NCBI GenBank assembly: GCA_945866125.1
Contig: CAMBFZ010000005.1
Location: 76,776 to 140,775 of the forward strand
Source: Bordetella parapertussis
Lineage (GTDB): Bacteria; Pseudomonadota; Gammaproteobacteria; Burkholderiales; Burkholderiaceae_D
DNA length: 64,000 nucleotides
Direction of reading: 5' to 3'
This document shows, piece by piece, positions 52,964 through 62,280 of this stretch (its first letter is position 1; every line of letters begins with the position of its first letter). The translations under genes were made by a program, and so were the position numbers. A model generated the notes under the pieces. It was given only the letters and a program-made list of their open reading frames with translations, was not told the origin of the DNA and searched no databases.

Positions 52964-54082
52964 TCAGTGGTTGGGGGTGGCCTGATAACCGACGACTTCA
53001 AGGTCAAAACCGGTCATGGAAGGCATTTTGCGCGGATTCGACAACAGCTTCATTTTACCCACACCCAGGTCACGCAGGATCTGCGCACCAATACCATAAG
53101 TGCGTAAATCCATGCGAGCCCCACGCGCGGGCGCTGGCGTATCCGACTTGGTCGCCGACAATGCGCTGAACTGGGCAAACATTTGTTCGGCCGACTCTTC
53201 GCAGTTGAGCAACACGATCACCCCGCGCTCGGCCGCTTTGACGGCCGCCATCGCGGCAGACAGATTCCACGAATGCGTGGTCGCCTCGGTCTCTAGCAAA
53301 TCGAGAATCGACACTGGCTGGTGCACCCGCACCAGTGTCTCCGCGCTTGGCGTGATGTCGCCATGCACCAACGCCAGATGCGCACCGCTGCTGGGTTTGT
53401 CACGAAAGGCAATGGCGCGGAAGGCACCGTGTGAAGTTTGCATGACCCGCTCACCGACGCGTTCGACGATACTTTCGTTTTGATTTCGATAATGAATCAG
53501 ATCCGCAATGGTACCGATTTTGAGCTGATGCTCACGCGCAAACTCGATCAAGTCAGGCAAACGCGCCATGCTGCCGTCTTCTTTCAAAATCTCACAAATG
53601 ACCGACGCGGGCGTGAGCCCCGCCAATTCAGTCAGATCGCAACCCGCTTCGGTATGACCGGCACGCATCAGTACGCCACCACGCTGCGCCCGCAATGGAA
53701 AAATATGGCCAGGCTGCACGATGTCAGTGGGCTTGGCATGCCGGGCCACCGCGACTTCGATGGTGCGGGCGCGGTCGGCCGCCGAGATACCGGTGGTAAC
53801 GCCTTCGGCGGCCTCGATCGATACGGTGAAATTGGTACCGTAGGAGGTGCCGTTACGCGTCGTCATCATGGGCAAGTTAAGCTGCTCGCAACGCTCTTCC
53901 GTGAGGGTCAGACAAATCAGACCGCGACCAAAGCGGGCCATGAAGTTGATGGCTTCGGGCGTGACAAATTCGGCCGCCAGCACCAGATCGCCTTCGTTTT
54001 CGCGGTCTTCTTCATCAACCAGAATGACCATACGACCGGCACGCAGCTCGGTAATGATTTCTTTTGTGCTTGATAGTGACAT
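52964..54082 (-). CDS. ribBA: DHBP synthase with degenerate GTP cyclohydrolase II-like domain (RibBX)
   Basis: The N-terminal half (about 1-205) is a normal 3,4-dihydroxy-2-butanone-4-phosphate synthase: VILVDEEDRENEGDLVLAAE, TGISAADRARTIEVAV and RAGHTEAGCDLTELAGL are intact. The C-terminal half resembles GTP cyclohydrolase II (SGAHLALVHGDI, YGIGAQILRDLGVGKMKLLS) but lacks the zinc-binding Cys pattern and several catalytic residues. This is the RibBX form known in many Proteobacteria, so a separate ribA should exist elsewhere in the genome. 372 residues. It lies between ribE and ribH in the riboflavin operon. Confidence 0.93.
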   Translation of the reverse strand: MSLSSTKEIITELRAGRMVILVDEEDRENEGDLVLAAEFVTPEAINFMARFGRGLICLTLTEERCEQLNLPMMTTRNGTSYGTNFTVSIEAAEGVTTGISAADRARTIEVAVARHAKPTDIVQPGHIFPLRAQRGGVLMRAGHTEAGCDLTELAGLTPASVICEILKEDGSMARLPDLIEFAREHQLKIGTIADLIHYRNQNESIVERVGERVMQTSHGAFRAIAFRDKPSSGAHLALVHGDITPSAETLVRVHQPVSILDLLETEATTHSWNLSAAMAAVKAAERGVIVLLNCEESAEQMFAQFSALSATKSDTPAPARGARMDLRTYGIGAQILRDLGVGKMKLLSNPRKMPSMTGFDLEVVGYQATPNH

Positions 54083-54206
54083 TGAGTGGATCCAGAGTAG
54101 CCCGCTATTTTAAAGGATTTCCCTGCGGGGACCCCGGAAACAATGTGTTGGCTGATTCCTATTTCAATCAGCCCATCAGGGCCATGATCAAAACAGTCAA
54201 AACACA

Positions 54207-54827
54207 TCAGCCAAGCTTCTGATAACTCAGCATCCGCTCGCAATAACGGGCGATCAAATCAATCTCCAGATTGACTCGGCTGCCCGCTACAAGGTGCTTG
54301 AGAGTGGTCGCTTCAATCGTATGCGGAATGAGGTTGATCGATATCGCGCAGCTGCTCGCGCTATCGGTGACACGATTGACGGTCAGCGAGACACCGTTGA
54401 TGACCACCGAACCTTTATATGCCAGATATTTTGCCAACGTCAGCGGCGCATCAACCACCAGCTCCCAAGATTCGCCGACAGGCTCAAATCTTTGGACTAT
54501 CCCTAAGCCATCCACATGCCCCGACACCAGATGTCCACCTAGCCGATCCGCCAGCGTCAGCGCTTTTTCCAGATTGACCTCGCCCAAAGCGTCCAGCCCC
54601 GCCGTGCAATTGAGGCTCTCGCGTGAGACGTCGACGCTAAAGCTATCGGCAGTCTTGTGGGTCACTGTCATGCAGGCACCATTGAGTGCAATCGAGTCCC
54701 CGATCGCGACGTCGCCCAAGGGTAATCCGCCAGCAGCAACATTAAGTCGCACGCCCGCGTTACTGTCATTCGCCAGTGGGGTGATGGAGGTAATACGGCC
54801 AATGGCCGCGACAATACCGGTAAACAT
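54207..54827 (-). CDS. ribE: Riboflavin synthase alpha chain
   Basis: A 206-residue enzyme that dismutates two lumazines into riboflavin. The internal duplication is clear: MFTGIVAAIGRITSITP at the start, GACMTVTHKTADSFSVDVSRES in the first half, and VVINGVSLTVNRV in the second. The conserved GHLVSGHVDGLG lies between them. Located after ribD and 124 bases before ribBX; an 8-bp hairpin (54150-54173) sits in that gap but no FMN riboswitch is seen. Confidence 0.96.
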   Translation of the reverse strand: MFTGIVAAIGRITSITPLANDSNAGVRLNVAAGGLPLGDVAIGDSIALNGACMTVTHKTADSFSVDVSRESLNCTAGLDALGEVNLEKALTLADRLGGHLVSGHVDGLGIVQRFEPVGESWELVVDAPLTLAKYLAYKGSVVINGVSLTVNRVTDSASSCAISINLIPHTIEATTLKHLVAGSRVNLEIDLIARYCERMLSYQKLG

Positions 54828-54844
54828 AGGCTCTACTTTCTCAT

Positions 54845-55957
54845 TTAAGACGACATCATTGACGGTGAGATCACGCGCGCCAGGATGCGCAAGTCCGGAC
54901 CGATCTGCCGCACATCATGAAAGGCAAGCTGACATCGCGCTGCCAAATCTGTGAGTTCTGGCAAGTTGGCCATGCCCTGCGCCTGCCCCAGCAAACTTGG
55001 TGCAAGGTAAACCAGCAATTCATCTACACAACCCTCGCGCAGCAGCGAACCATTGAGCTTGAACCCGGCTTCGACATGAAGCTCATTGATTTCACGACGA
55101 CCGAGTTCGCGCATGAGCTCGGGTAAATCGACCTTACCGCTTGCACTCGGCAAAATAATGATCTGCGCACCTTGCGCATGCAACAGCGCTTCTCGAGCGG
55201 GGTCAGTTTGAGTGGCAATCACCCAAGTACCATCACCCTGCAAGACCTTGGCTTGGGGACGGATCTGCAGCGCGCTATCGACCACGATGCGACGTGGCTG
55301 GCGCGCAGTCGCCACCGCGCGGACGGTCAGTTGCGGATCATCTTGCTGCACCGTGCCGATGCCGGTCAAGATGGCGCAAGCCTGTGCGCGCCATGCATGA
55401 CCATCATCGCGCGCCGGCTGCGAGGTAATCCATTGACTCGCCCCATTGAGCAAGGCCGTACCGCCATCAAGACTGGCCGCTATTTTCATGCGGACCCAAG
55501 GTTTGCCGCGTTCGATGCGCGAAAAAAATCCGATATTCATTTCGCGTGCCTCTTTCTCCAGCACGCCGGTCTGTACCGCGATACCCGCAGCCCGCAATCG
55601 CGCCAAACCCTGCCCGGCCACGAGCGGATTAGGGTCTGTAATAGCGGCCACCACACGGCCAACACCCGCTTCGATCAGCGCGTTTGCGCAAGGTGGGGTG
55701 CGGCCATGGTGACTGCAAGGCTCAAGCGTCACATAGACGGTGGCACCGCGCACATCGATACCCCGGTCAGCGGCATCACGCAAGGCGACCACTTCGGCAT
55801 GTGCGAACCCTACAGGCTGCGTATGCCCGACAGCGAGTAGCAGGCCATCCCGGACGATCACGCAACCCACACGCGGATTGGGTGTCGTGATGTACAGACT
55901 TTTTGCGGCCTGAGTCAGCGCATGGCGCATGGCCTCGATATCGTTTGCGATCTGCAC
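54845..55957 (-). CDS. ribD: Bifunctional riboflavin deaminase/reductase RibD
   Basis: The N-terminal deaminase domain contains TPNPRVGCVIV, FAHAEVVALRDA with the zinc His and Glu, and TLEPCSHHGRTPPC with the two zinc Cys. The C-terminal reductase domain includes RMKIAASLDGGTAL and ends near LRILARVISPSMMSS. The start is uncertain: GTG at 55957, ATG at 55930, and TTG at 55975 are all in frame; GAGGG lies upstream, and family alignment favours a start near 55957. It follows fimT closely, so the pilin and riboflavin genes may share transcripts. Confidence 0.93.
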   Translation of the reverse strand: MQIANDIEAMRHALTQAAKSLYITTPNPRVGCVIVRDGLLLAVGHTQPVGFAHAEVVALRDAADRGIDVRGATVYVTLEPCSHHGRTPPCANALIEAGVGRVVAAITDPNPLVAGQGLARLRAAGIAVQTGVLEKEAREMNIGFFSRIERGKPWVRMKIAASLDGGTALLNGASQWITSQPARDDGHAWRAQACAILTGIGTVQQDDPQLTVRAVATARQPRRIVVDSALQIRPQAKVLQGDGTWVIATQTDPAREALLHAQGAQIIILPSASGKVDLPELMRELGRREINELHVEAGFKLNGSLLREGCVDELLVYLAPSLLGQAQGMANLPELTDLAARCQLAFHDVRQIGPDLRILARVISPSMMSS

Positions 55958-56005
55958 GAAAAATGTCACCCTCAACCAGGCCGCCCAAGCGGCAATACCG
56001 TCATT

Positions 56006-56539
56006 CTAACAAGCTGCCCCATCCCGAGCCGGGTCGCAACTACGGACGCGGCCGAGAAATCCGACGACGATCTTGCGCTGTTGCGATCCCACGGTAAACA
56101 GCAGCGAGCCAATCTGCGGCACCGCGCTGCTCGACGCACTACGTGGGCGCCCACTTGGGTCAAATGCCAGGTACGGTTTAGGGTCGCGCAGGCTGGAGAC
56201 AATATGCAGGCCCTCAGGGGGTACCCCGCCCTGATGCAGCACCGCCTCCCCGACATCGGCGCGCTGATTGTTGTTGGTATCGATCAGTACAAGCCAACCG
56301 TTGCGCCAGTCACCTGCGGCCGCCGGCACCAGATCGACGCGGACGCCGCGCCGTATCGCTTCAGATCGGGTGAGCGCAAGCGCCGAGCGAAATTCACTGC
56401 AGGCACGCTGCAATTTGAATCGATCGAGCAGATCACGCAAGCCGGGTAATGTCATGGACGCCAGCAAGCTCGCAATAAAAAGCGTGATCAGCAGCTCGAT
56501 GAGGGTCAGCCCCACCACCCGACGTTTAATTCTCCGCAT
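56006..56539 (-). CDS. fimT: Minor pseudopilin FimT/GspH family
   Basis: A 177-residue type IV pilus minor pilin. The class III leader is MRRIKRRVVG followed by LTLIELLITLFIASLLASMT; prepilin peptidase should cut after the Gly, leaving Leu at +1 and Glu at +5. The rest is a GspH-like globular domain (SEFRSALALTRSEAIRRGVR, GWLVLIDTNNNQRADVGEAV). It overlaps the end of pilX by 14 bases and is followed by ribD. Confidence 0.88.
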   Translation of the reverse strand: MRRIKRRVVGLTLIELLITLFIASLLASMTLPGLRDLLDRFKLQRACSEFRSALALTRSEAIRRGVRVDLVPAAAGDWRNGWLVLIDTNNNQRADVGEAVLHQGGVPPEGLHIVSSLRDPKPYLAFDPSGRPRSASSSAVPQIGSLLFTVGSQQRKIVVGFLGRVRSCDPARDGAAC

Positions 56540-57116
56540 CCGGCAAGGCTGATGAATTCGCGGCGGAAGAATGCATGACGTATGCCGGCAATTCACGCCA
56601 CGCGATGCGTCCATGCGGTAAATCGACACAAGTCGCGCCGGCCTGCGTGCTGCAAATCGAAGGCAAAAAATCCGACTGCAGCACAACCTGTGTGCTCACA
56701 TGCATGCCAGTACCCACCGCAGTAATGCGATAAAAACGACGGGCCGGTGTGACCGACTCCACCGTCAACACCAACACATGCTGGGCAATCTTAACCGTCG
56801 GCCGCTGCATGCTTTGCAGCTTGCCGCCGTAGAGATAAATATTACTGGTCTCAGCACCATAGGCAAGCCACTGATCCAGCATGAGCGTATCAAGGGTATC
56901 GGTCGAGGCCGCCTGAGCGATGACTATTTCGGCATCCATCAAGGCCGCCTCGGCGGCCTGCATGGCGATCGCATGATCCAGAGAATTAAACGCTGTAGCA
57001 CTGGATTCACGCACGATTTGCTGTGCCGCCAATACAAGTAGCAATGCCCCCATGATTATGACCGTGCAAGCAACCAAGGCCAACCCGCTGTCGGTCCGAC
57101 GGCAACCCGCATTCAT
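56526..57116 (-). CDS. pilX: Type IV pilus minor pilin PilX
   Basis: A 196-residue protein with the PilX N-terminal pattern: MNAGCRRTDSG followed by LALVACTVIIMGALLLVLAA, a hydrophobic pilin helix. Like GspK-type tip pilins it lacks the Glu at +5. Downstream, SSATAFNSLDHAIAMQAAEA is typical of PilX. The ATG at 57116 overlaps the pilW stop as ATGA, so translation is coupled. Its product probably initiates or caps pili with PilV, PilW and FimT. Confidence 0.87.
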   Translation of the reverse strand: MNAGCRRTDSGLALVACTVIIMGALLLVLAAQQIVRESSATAFNSLDHAIAMQAAEAALMDAEIVIAQAASTDTLDTLMLDQWLAYGAETSNIYLYGGKLQSMQRPTVKIAQHVLVLTVESVTPARRFYRITAVGTGMHVSTQVVLQSDFLPSICSTQAGATCVDLPHGRIAWRELPAYVMHSSAANSSALPDAEN

Positions 57117-58051
57117 GGCACAAGCGCCACGGTACACGCCTCACAATGAAGCACAGCTTGCGCGGGGTTGCGCAACGTGATCACCACGTGAAATAAATGA
57201 CGCGGCTGTTTGTGACTTGCTGCTGGCAAGTCTGTCAGAAAAATGCGTGTGCCCCGATCATCACTGCCGTGCGTCGCCGAGTACGCAGCACCAAACAAGT
57301 CAAAGCGCGCTGGCACTGTTTTGTCGACGACGCTGCGCTGTCCTTGCAATAAAAGCGCAATGTGAACCGCCACAACCCGCGTCCATAATGAAACGGGCGG
57401 GTTGTCCGTCGCATCGCGCAAAGCAATGGCACTGGCATTGACAGTCTGGTCGGTCATGCCGTCGCCATCGGTGTCGATCTCGTAGAGCACCTGAAATGAC
57501 TCCACCCCGGCGATCAAGGCCTGTGAATCCCATTGATGACTGCCGCGATATTTGCAGCGCAGCTCCGTCTGACCAGTCCCGCTTGCGGCAACATAAAAAA
57601 TACTGATGCCACGATTGGCTGATAAAGAATGCGCCCGGGGTACTGCAAAGCCAGCGCAATTGATGACACTACCATCGGCCACATTGCCAGAGCCCGCAAA
57701 GCGCACGGCCAGCACATCACTGCCAAAGATAGACGTAGCAGAGATCGCGCGGCTATCTGCCTGCGCACTCGCCGGACTGCTCGCATCGGCACCCCAAACC
57801 ACTCCATCGGCAGGCAATCCACTGCGCTCGCCGGGCACTTGCGCATAATCGATATAGGCGGTTTGCCGCAATGCCCGGGCAATACTTTCGGTCGCCACTG
57901 CTGCGCTGTCTTGCATCAATGCAGATTGCTCTTGCCAGATAAAACCGGCGTTGGCAGCATGAAGCAACACAATGGCCGACAAAACCAACATTAAAGACAG
58001 CGACACCGCAAGCATTAATTCCAACAAGCCACTGCCCCGCTGCGCGCTCAT
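57113..58051 (-). CDS. pilW: Type IV pilus minor pilin PilW
   Basis: A 312-residue protein starting MSAQRGSGLLELMLAVSLSL; the prepilin motif places Glu at +5 after cleavage at G/S. The C-terminal part resembles PilW in INCAGFAVPRAHSLSANRGI and the pattern QVLYEIDTDGDGMTDQTVNA, which includes a D-rich calcium-binding-like loop. The start overlaps the pilV stop as ATGA. Confidence 0.88.
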   Translation of the reverse strand: MSAQRGSGLLELMLAVSLSLMLVLSAIVLLHAANAGFIWQEQSALMQDSAAVATESIARALRQTAYIDYAQVPGERSGLPADGVVWGADASSPASAQADSRAISATSIFGSDVLAVRFAGSGNVADGSVINCAGFAVPRAHSLSANRGISIFYVAASGTGQTELRCKYRGSHQWDSQALIAGVESFQVLYEIDTDGDGMTDQTVNASAIALRDATDNPPVSLWTRVVAVHIALLLQGQRSVVDKTVPARFDLFGAAYSATHGSDDRGTRIFLTDLPAASHKQPRHLFHVVITLRNPAQAVLHCEACTVALVP

Positions 58052-58608
58052 GGCTGCACCGGTCCGACGGCCGTTACGAACGCAGGCGGAAATTCGGTTA
58101 CAGCAGCTTCACGCGGCCAGCCTACCTTGATCCATAGAGGTAGATTTTTTGTGTTGGCGGTAGCGGGTGCGCAATACCAACGCCATGATCGCGTCTGCGG
58201 ATTCCACGGCTGCACATCACGACACACTTGGACACGCGCACCGGGCACAGCAAGCCTTAATCGCTTATCCCAATCACGTAACGCAAACATCGCCTGCTGA
58301 TCGGGGTCGCAGATCGTGTCAAAGCAAGAGGTCGGGTGCGCAACGATGGTCGCCTCCGAAGCAGTATTGCGCGCCATCAAAACGCTCTCGACCGTTGTGC
58401 CCGCTTTCGCCATTGGCGCAGCGGCTACCCGGATCCAGTCAGCTAACTCGACCGAATACTGCATCGCCGCGCTGCGGGCTGCCGTCTCGCGCGCGGCCTT
58501 CAGGTTAGCCAACTGCAAGAACAGCAAACTGATCGTGCCTGCCGCTAATATGACCATCGTGATCGCTACCTCGATCAAGGTAAAGCCACCAACAAGTCTG
58601 GTTCGCAT
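58048..58608 (-). CDS. pilV: Type IV pilus minor pilin PilV
   Basis: A 186-residue pseudopilin. The leader MRTRLVGG is followed by FTLIEVAITMVILAAGTISL with the conserved Glu at +5. GGAGATTGCT precedes the ATG at 58608. The body contains NLKAARETAARSAAMQYSVE, common in PilV. It is the first gene of pilV-pilW-pilX-fimT; pilY1 and pilE, which usually follow in this family, are not present here. Confidence 0.88.
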   Translation of the reverse strand: MRTRLVGGFTLIEVAITMVILAAGTISLLFLQLANLKAARETAARSAAMQYSVELADWIRVAAAPMAKAGTTVESVLMARNTASEATIVAHPTSCFDTICDPDQQAMFALRDWDKRLRLAVPGARVQVCRDVQPWNPQTRSWRWYCAPATANTKNLPLWIKVGWPREAAVTEFPPAFVTAVGPVQP

Positions 58609-58713
58609 AGCAATCTCCTGCAAAATAAAAAAACCGGTCAGCTTGCGAGTACACAGCACCTGCTGCCGGCGAAGACTGCATGCTGCATAAATCAAACCGC
58701 ATTTGCACCAAAA

Positions 58714-58730
58714 GTTAGTGGCGTACTAAC
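58714..58730. promoter_or_regulatory. 17-bp palindrome upstream of pilV
   Basis: GTTAGT and ACTAAC are exact inverted copies separated by GGCGT. The site is about 110 bases upstream of the pilV start and could bind a dimeric regulator; no regulator is identified. Confidence 0.35.
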
Positions 58731-58780
58731 AATTGCGCGGTTTATCAGGAAACATCGAGCATTCCGATCGAGGACAGATC

Positions 58781-58800
58781 AAAAAAATGCACGAATGTGC
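58781..58800 (-). terminator. Weak terminator after nrdR
   Basis: On the minus strand GCAC-ATTC-GTGC forms a four-base stem with a tetraloop, followed by A and seven T. Stem is short; efficiency doubtful. Confidence 0.4.
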
Positions 58801-58911
58801 GGTGGACAGCGAGAACGCGCAATGAACGGCAAGGCTCTAGAAATAGAGCTTGCGTAGAGAATAAACAGCAGAGGAAATAAAAGGACGTCGGCGAGGATGC
58901 TGCGCTTCGCG

Positions 58912-59403
58912 CTAACTGCGTGATTTATCGGTCGCCAAGGCAGCTGCCTTACGCTCGAGATCGACCTCGTCAATAGCATCACGAAACTCGGCGACGTCTT
59001 CGAAGCTGCGATAGACAGAGGCAAAACGGATGTAGGCGATTTTGTCGAGGCGCTTGAGTTCACGCATGACCAGTTCGCCAATCTGGCCAGAGAGGATTTC
59101 GCGTTCGCCCGAGGAGCGCAATTTTTCTTCGATACGCAAAATCGCGCCATCCACCGCATCTGCAGACACGGGGCGTTTGCGTAGCGCCAACATGAGGCTC
59201 GCACGCAGCTTGGCTGATTCAAACTCGGAGCGACTGCCGTTTTTCTTAACGATAACAGGCATGGCCAGCTCAATGCGCTCAAACGTCGTAAAACGTTTGT
59301 CGCATTGATTACAACGACGACGACGGCGTATGCTGTCGCCCTCATCCGAGGCGCGGGTATCGAGTACCTGCGTATCTTCGTGCTGGCAAAAAGGACAGCG
59401 CAT
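58912..59403 (-). CDS. nrdR: Transcriptional repressor NrdR
   Basis: A 163-residue regulator of ribonucleotide reductase genes. The zinc ribbon MRCPFCQHEDTQVLDTRASD with RRRRRCNQCDKRFTTFERIE is at the N-terminus, followed by the ATP-cone domain (VIVKKNGSRSEFESAKLRAS). It lies 15 bases after glyA, a common pairing in Betaproteobacteria. Confidence 0.97.
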   Translation of the reverse strand: MRCPFCQHEDTQVLDTRASDEGDSIRRRRRCNQCDKRFTTFERIELAMPVIVKKNGSRSEFESAKLRASLMLALRKRPVSADAVDGAILRIEEKLRSSGEREILSGQIGELVMRELKRLDKIAYIRFASVYRSFEDVAEFRDAIDEVDLERKAAALATDKSRS

Positions 59404-59418
59404 GCTGCGTACCTTAGG

Positions 59419-60666
<1,248 letters not shown>

Positions 60667-60759
60667 GGGAATACTCCAGTCACGTCGGGAATCGGTTGAT
60701 GTCATCGAATGTGGCTCTGCGCGATGGTCATGCAGCAGCCACAAGCGTCATCCATCTTG

Positions 60760-60857
60760 GCTGCCCAGGCGCACGGCTGATGAAATCCCACGCTCCCTGA
60801 TGGATACCCATCTTCCGGGCAAATTGAAAGCCCATCGTTTTCGCCAGTTACGTGGGA
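60760..60857 (-). promoter_or_regulatory. ZTP/ZMP riboswitch (pfl motif) in the glyA leader
   Basis: On the minus strand the leader shows the hallmarks of the pfl/ZTP aptamer: CCCACGTAACTGGCGAAAAC at the 5' side, GGGAGCGTGGGA in the middle and CCGTGCGCCTGGGCA at the 3' side. P1 is formed by TCCCACG (60856-60850) and CGTGGGA (60792-60786). A following helix GCAGCCA/TGGCTGC (60764-60735) could act as the switch, but no T run follows. Known members of this class activate one-carbon genes such as glyA when ZTP signals 10-formyl-THF shortage. The rest of the 331-base gap holds the glyA promoter and nothing else that I can support. Confidence 0.85.
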
Positions 60858-60870
60858 CGAAATGGTGCCA

Positions 60871-60899
60871 TATTGTAGGTTATGGGCTATTTTTGAGCA
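60871..60899 (-). promoter_or_regulatory. Sigma-70-type promoter for glyA
   Basis: On the minus strand TTGCTC (60899-60894) and TACAAT (60876-60871) are separated by exactly 17 bases. The start near 60864 lies just before the ZTP aptamer and gives a leader of about 200 bases. Confidence 0.65.
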
Positions 60900-60997
60900 A
60901 GGTTAGGGCCGGTTTTCCAGTCGGGTCAGTCCGGCTTTGGGCTACAATCTGCGCACTCGATCCACCGACCAATACCACCCCATTACGGAGTTTTTCC

Positions 60998-61747
60998 ATG
61001 ATTGTGATGATTACTGGCGCTAGTGCCGGCTTCGGCGCTGAAATGGCCCGCAAATTCGTCAAAGAAGGCCATCAGGTCATCGCGGCAGCCCGCCGCACCG
61101 ACCGGTTGGACGCGCTAGCCGCCGAACTCGGCGCGGCACTCTTGCCAATCGAACTTGACGTCACGAGCAAGACCTCCATCGACCACGCGCTGGCCTCCTT
61201 GCCACCGGCCTGGCAGGCGCTTGATGTCTTGGTCAACAACGCAGGTCTGGCCTTAGGCCTTGAGCCTGCACACCAGGCCCACCTGGAAGACTGGGAGACC
61301 ATGATCGCCACCAATTGCCAAGGGCTCGTCACCATCACCCGCGCCGTGTTGCCCGGGATGGTCACGCGCGGGCGCGGGTTGGTCATCAACCTCGGCTCAG
61401 TCGCCGGCGCCTACCCTTACCCGGGCGGAAACGTCTACGGTGCCACCAAAGCTTTCGTCGATCAATTCACGCTTAACCTGCGGGCAGACCTTGTCGGCAC
61501 CGGTGTGCGCGCCACCAATATCGCTCCCGGCATGTCCGGCGGCACCGAATTCTCCAATGTTCGCTTCAAAGGTGACGACGCGTCAGCGGCCAAGGTTTAC
61601 ACGGGCACGCAGCCGCTGACCGCTGCGGATATCGCCGAGGCCGCCTACTGGGTCGCGACGCTGCCGCCGCATGTCAACATCAACAGCATAGAGATGATGC
61701 CTACCTGCCAAGGCTTTGGGCCGTTTGCGATCAAACGGGAAAGCTAA
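60998..61747 (+). CDS. ydfG: NADP-dependent 3-hydroxy acid dehydrogenase YdfG (SDR)
   Basis: A 249-residue short-chain dehydrogenase close in size to E. coli YdfG (248). The nucleotide-binding start MIVMITGASAGFGAEMARKF, NNAGLALGLEPA, and the YGATKAFVDQF active-site Tyr and Lys in VYGATKAF are clear; the C-terminus has MSGGTEFSNVRFKGDDASA, typical of YdfG. It oxidises serine, threonine and 3-hydroxy acids. ACGGAG precedes the ATG at 60998. It is divergent from glyA. Confidence 0.92.
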   Translation: MIVMITGASAGFGAEMARKFVKEGHQVIAAARRTDRLDALAAELGAALLPIELDVTSKTSIDHALASLPPAWQALDVLVNNAGLALGLEPAHQAHLEDWETMIATNCQGLVTITRAVLPGMVTRGRGLVINLGSVAGAYPYPGGNVYGATKAFVDQFTLNLRADLVGTGVRATNIAPGMSGGTEFSNVRFKGDDASAAKVYTGTQPLTAADIAEAAYWVATLPPHVNINSIEMMPTCQGFGPFAIKRES

Positions 61748-61762
61748 AGCAGGCGGTCTCAC

Positions 61763-62200
61763 GTGAGTACGCTTTTTCACTGGCCGTTACGGGTTTATTA
61801 CGAAGACACCGATGCCGGCGGCATCGTCTTCTATGCCAACTACCTTAAATTTTTCGAGCGCGCGCGCACGGAATGGTTGCGCGAAGCCGGCATTGAGCAG
61901 CAAGCGCTGGCCGAAACCGCGCAGGTGATGTTTGTCGTCAAAAGTACTGCCATCGATTACCATGCTCCGGCCAAGCTTGACGATTTTTTGTCGATCAGCG
62001 TAGTACTGCAAAAACTGGGGCGCGCATCGGTTAATGTGATTCAGCAGGCTTGGCGCGACGAGACAGCGGGCCCGCGATTGCTGTGCAGCGGCAGTATTCG
62101 GATCGGATGCGTCGACACCCGCTCACTGCGTCCCGTGATGATTCCGGCGGAGGTAGCGACTCGCATCAGCATTGCCGAAAATTTGACCACAAAAAAATAA
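61763..62200 (+). CDS. ybgC: Tol-Pal-associated acyl-CoA thioesterase YbgC
   Basis: A 145-residue hot-dog-fold thioesterase. The signature VYYEDTDAGGIVFYANYLKFFERARTEWLR contains the catalytic Asp. The start is a GTG at 61763, 15 bases after ydfG. It is the first gene of the tol-pal cluster, as in most Proteobacteria; its product associates with phospholipid enzymes at the membrane. Confidence 0.95.
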   Translation: MSTLFHWPLRVYYEDTDAGGIVFYANYLKFFERARTEWLREAGIEQQALAETAQVMFVVKSTAIDYHAPAKLDDFLSISVVLQKLGRASVNVIQQAWRDETAGPRLLCSGSIRIGCVDTRSLRPVMIPAEVATRISIAENLTTKK

Positions 62201-62280
62201 ACTGCAGCACGAGTTCATAGCACCGCGCGTTGACTTCAATAAGCGGCGCCGGACGATCATAAGCAAAGGACACTACTTCC

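Larger units (their letters stand above)
58609..58911. other. Intergenic region between nrdR and pilV
   Basis: Bases 58609-58911 contain no supported gene. On the minus strand a small hairpin GCAC/GTGC followed by seven T (58781-58800) could terminate nrdR. GTTAGT-N5-ACTAAC at 58714-58730 is an operator-like palindrome upstream of pilV. A run TTTTTTT also precedes the pilV ribosome site. Confidence 0.5.

Noticed and set aside
54083..54206. Possible FMN riboswitch before ribBX
   Set aside because: The conserved FMN aptamer blocks are absent; only an 8-bp hairpin and a GGGGTCCCC palindrome are present.
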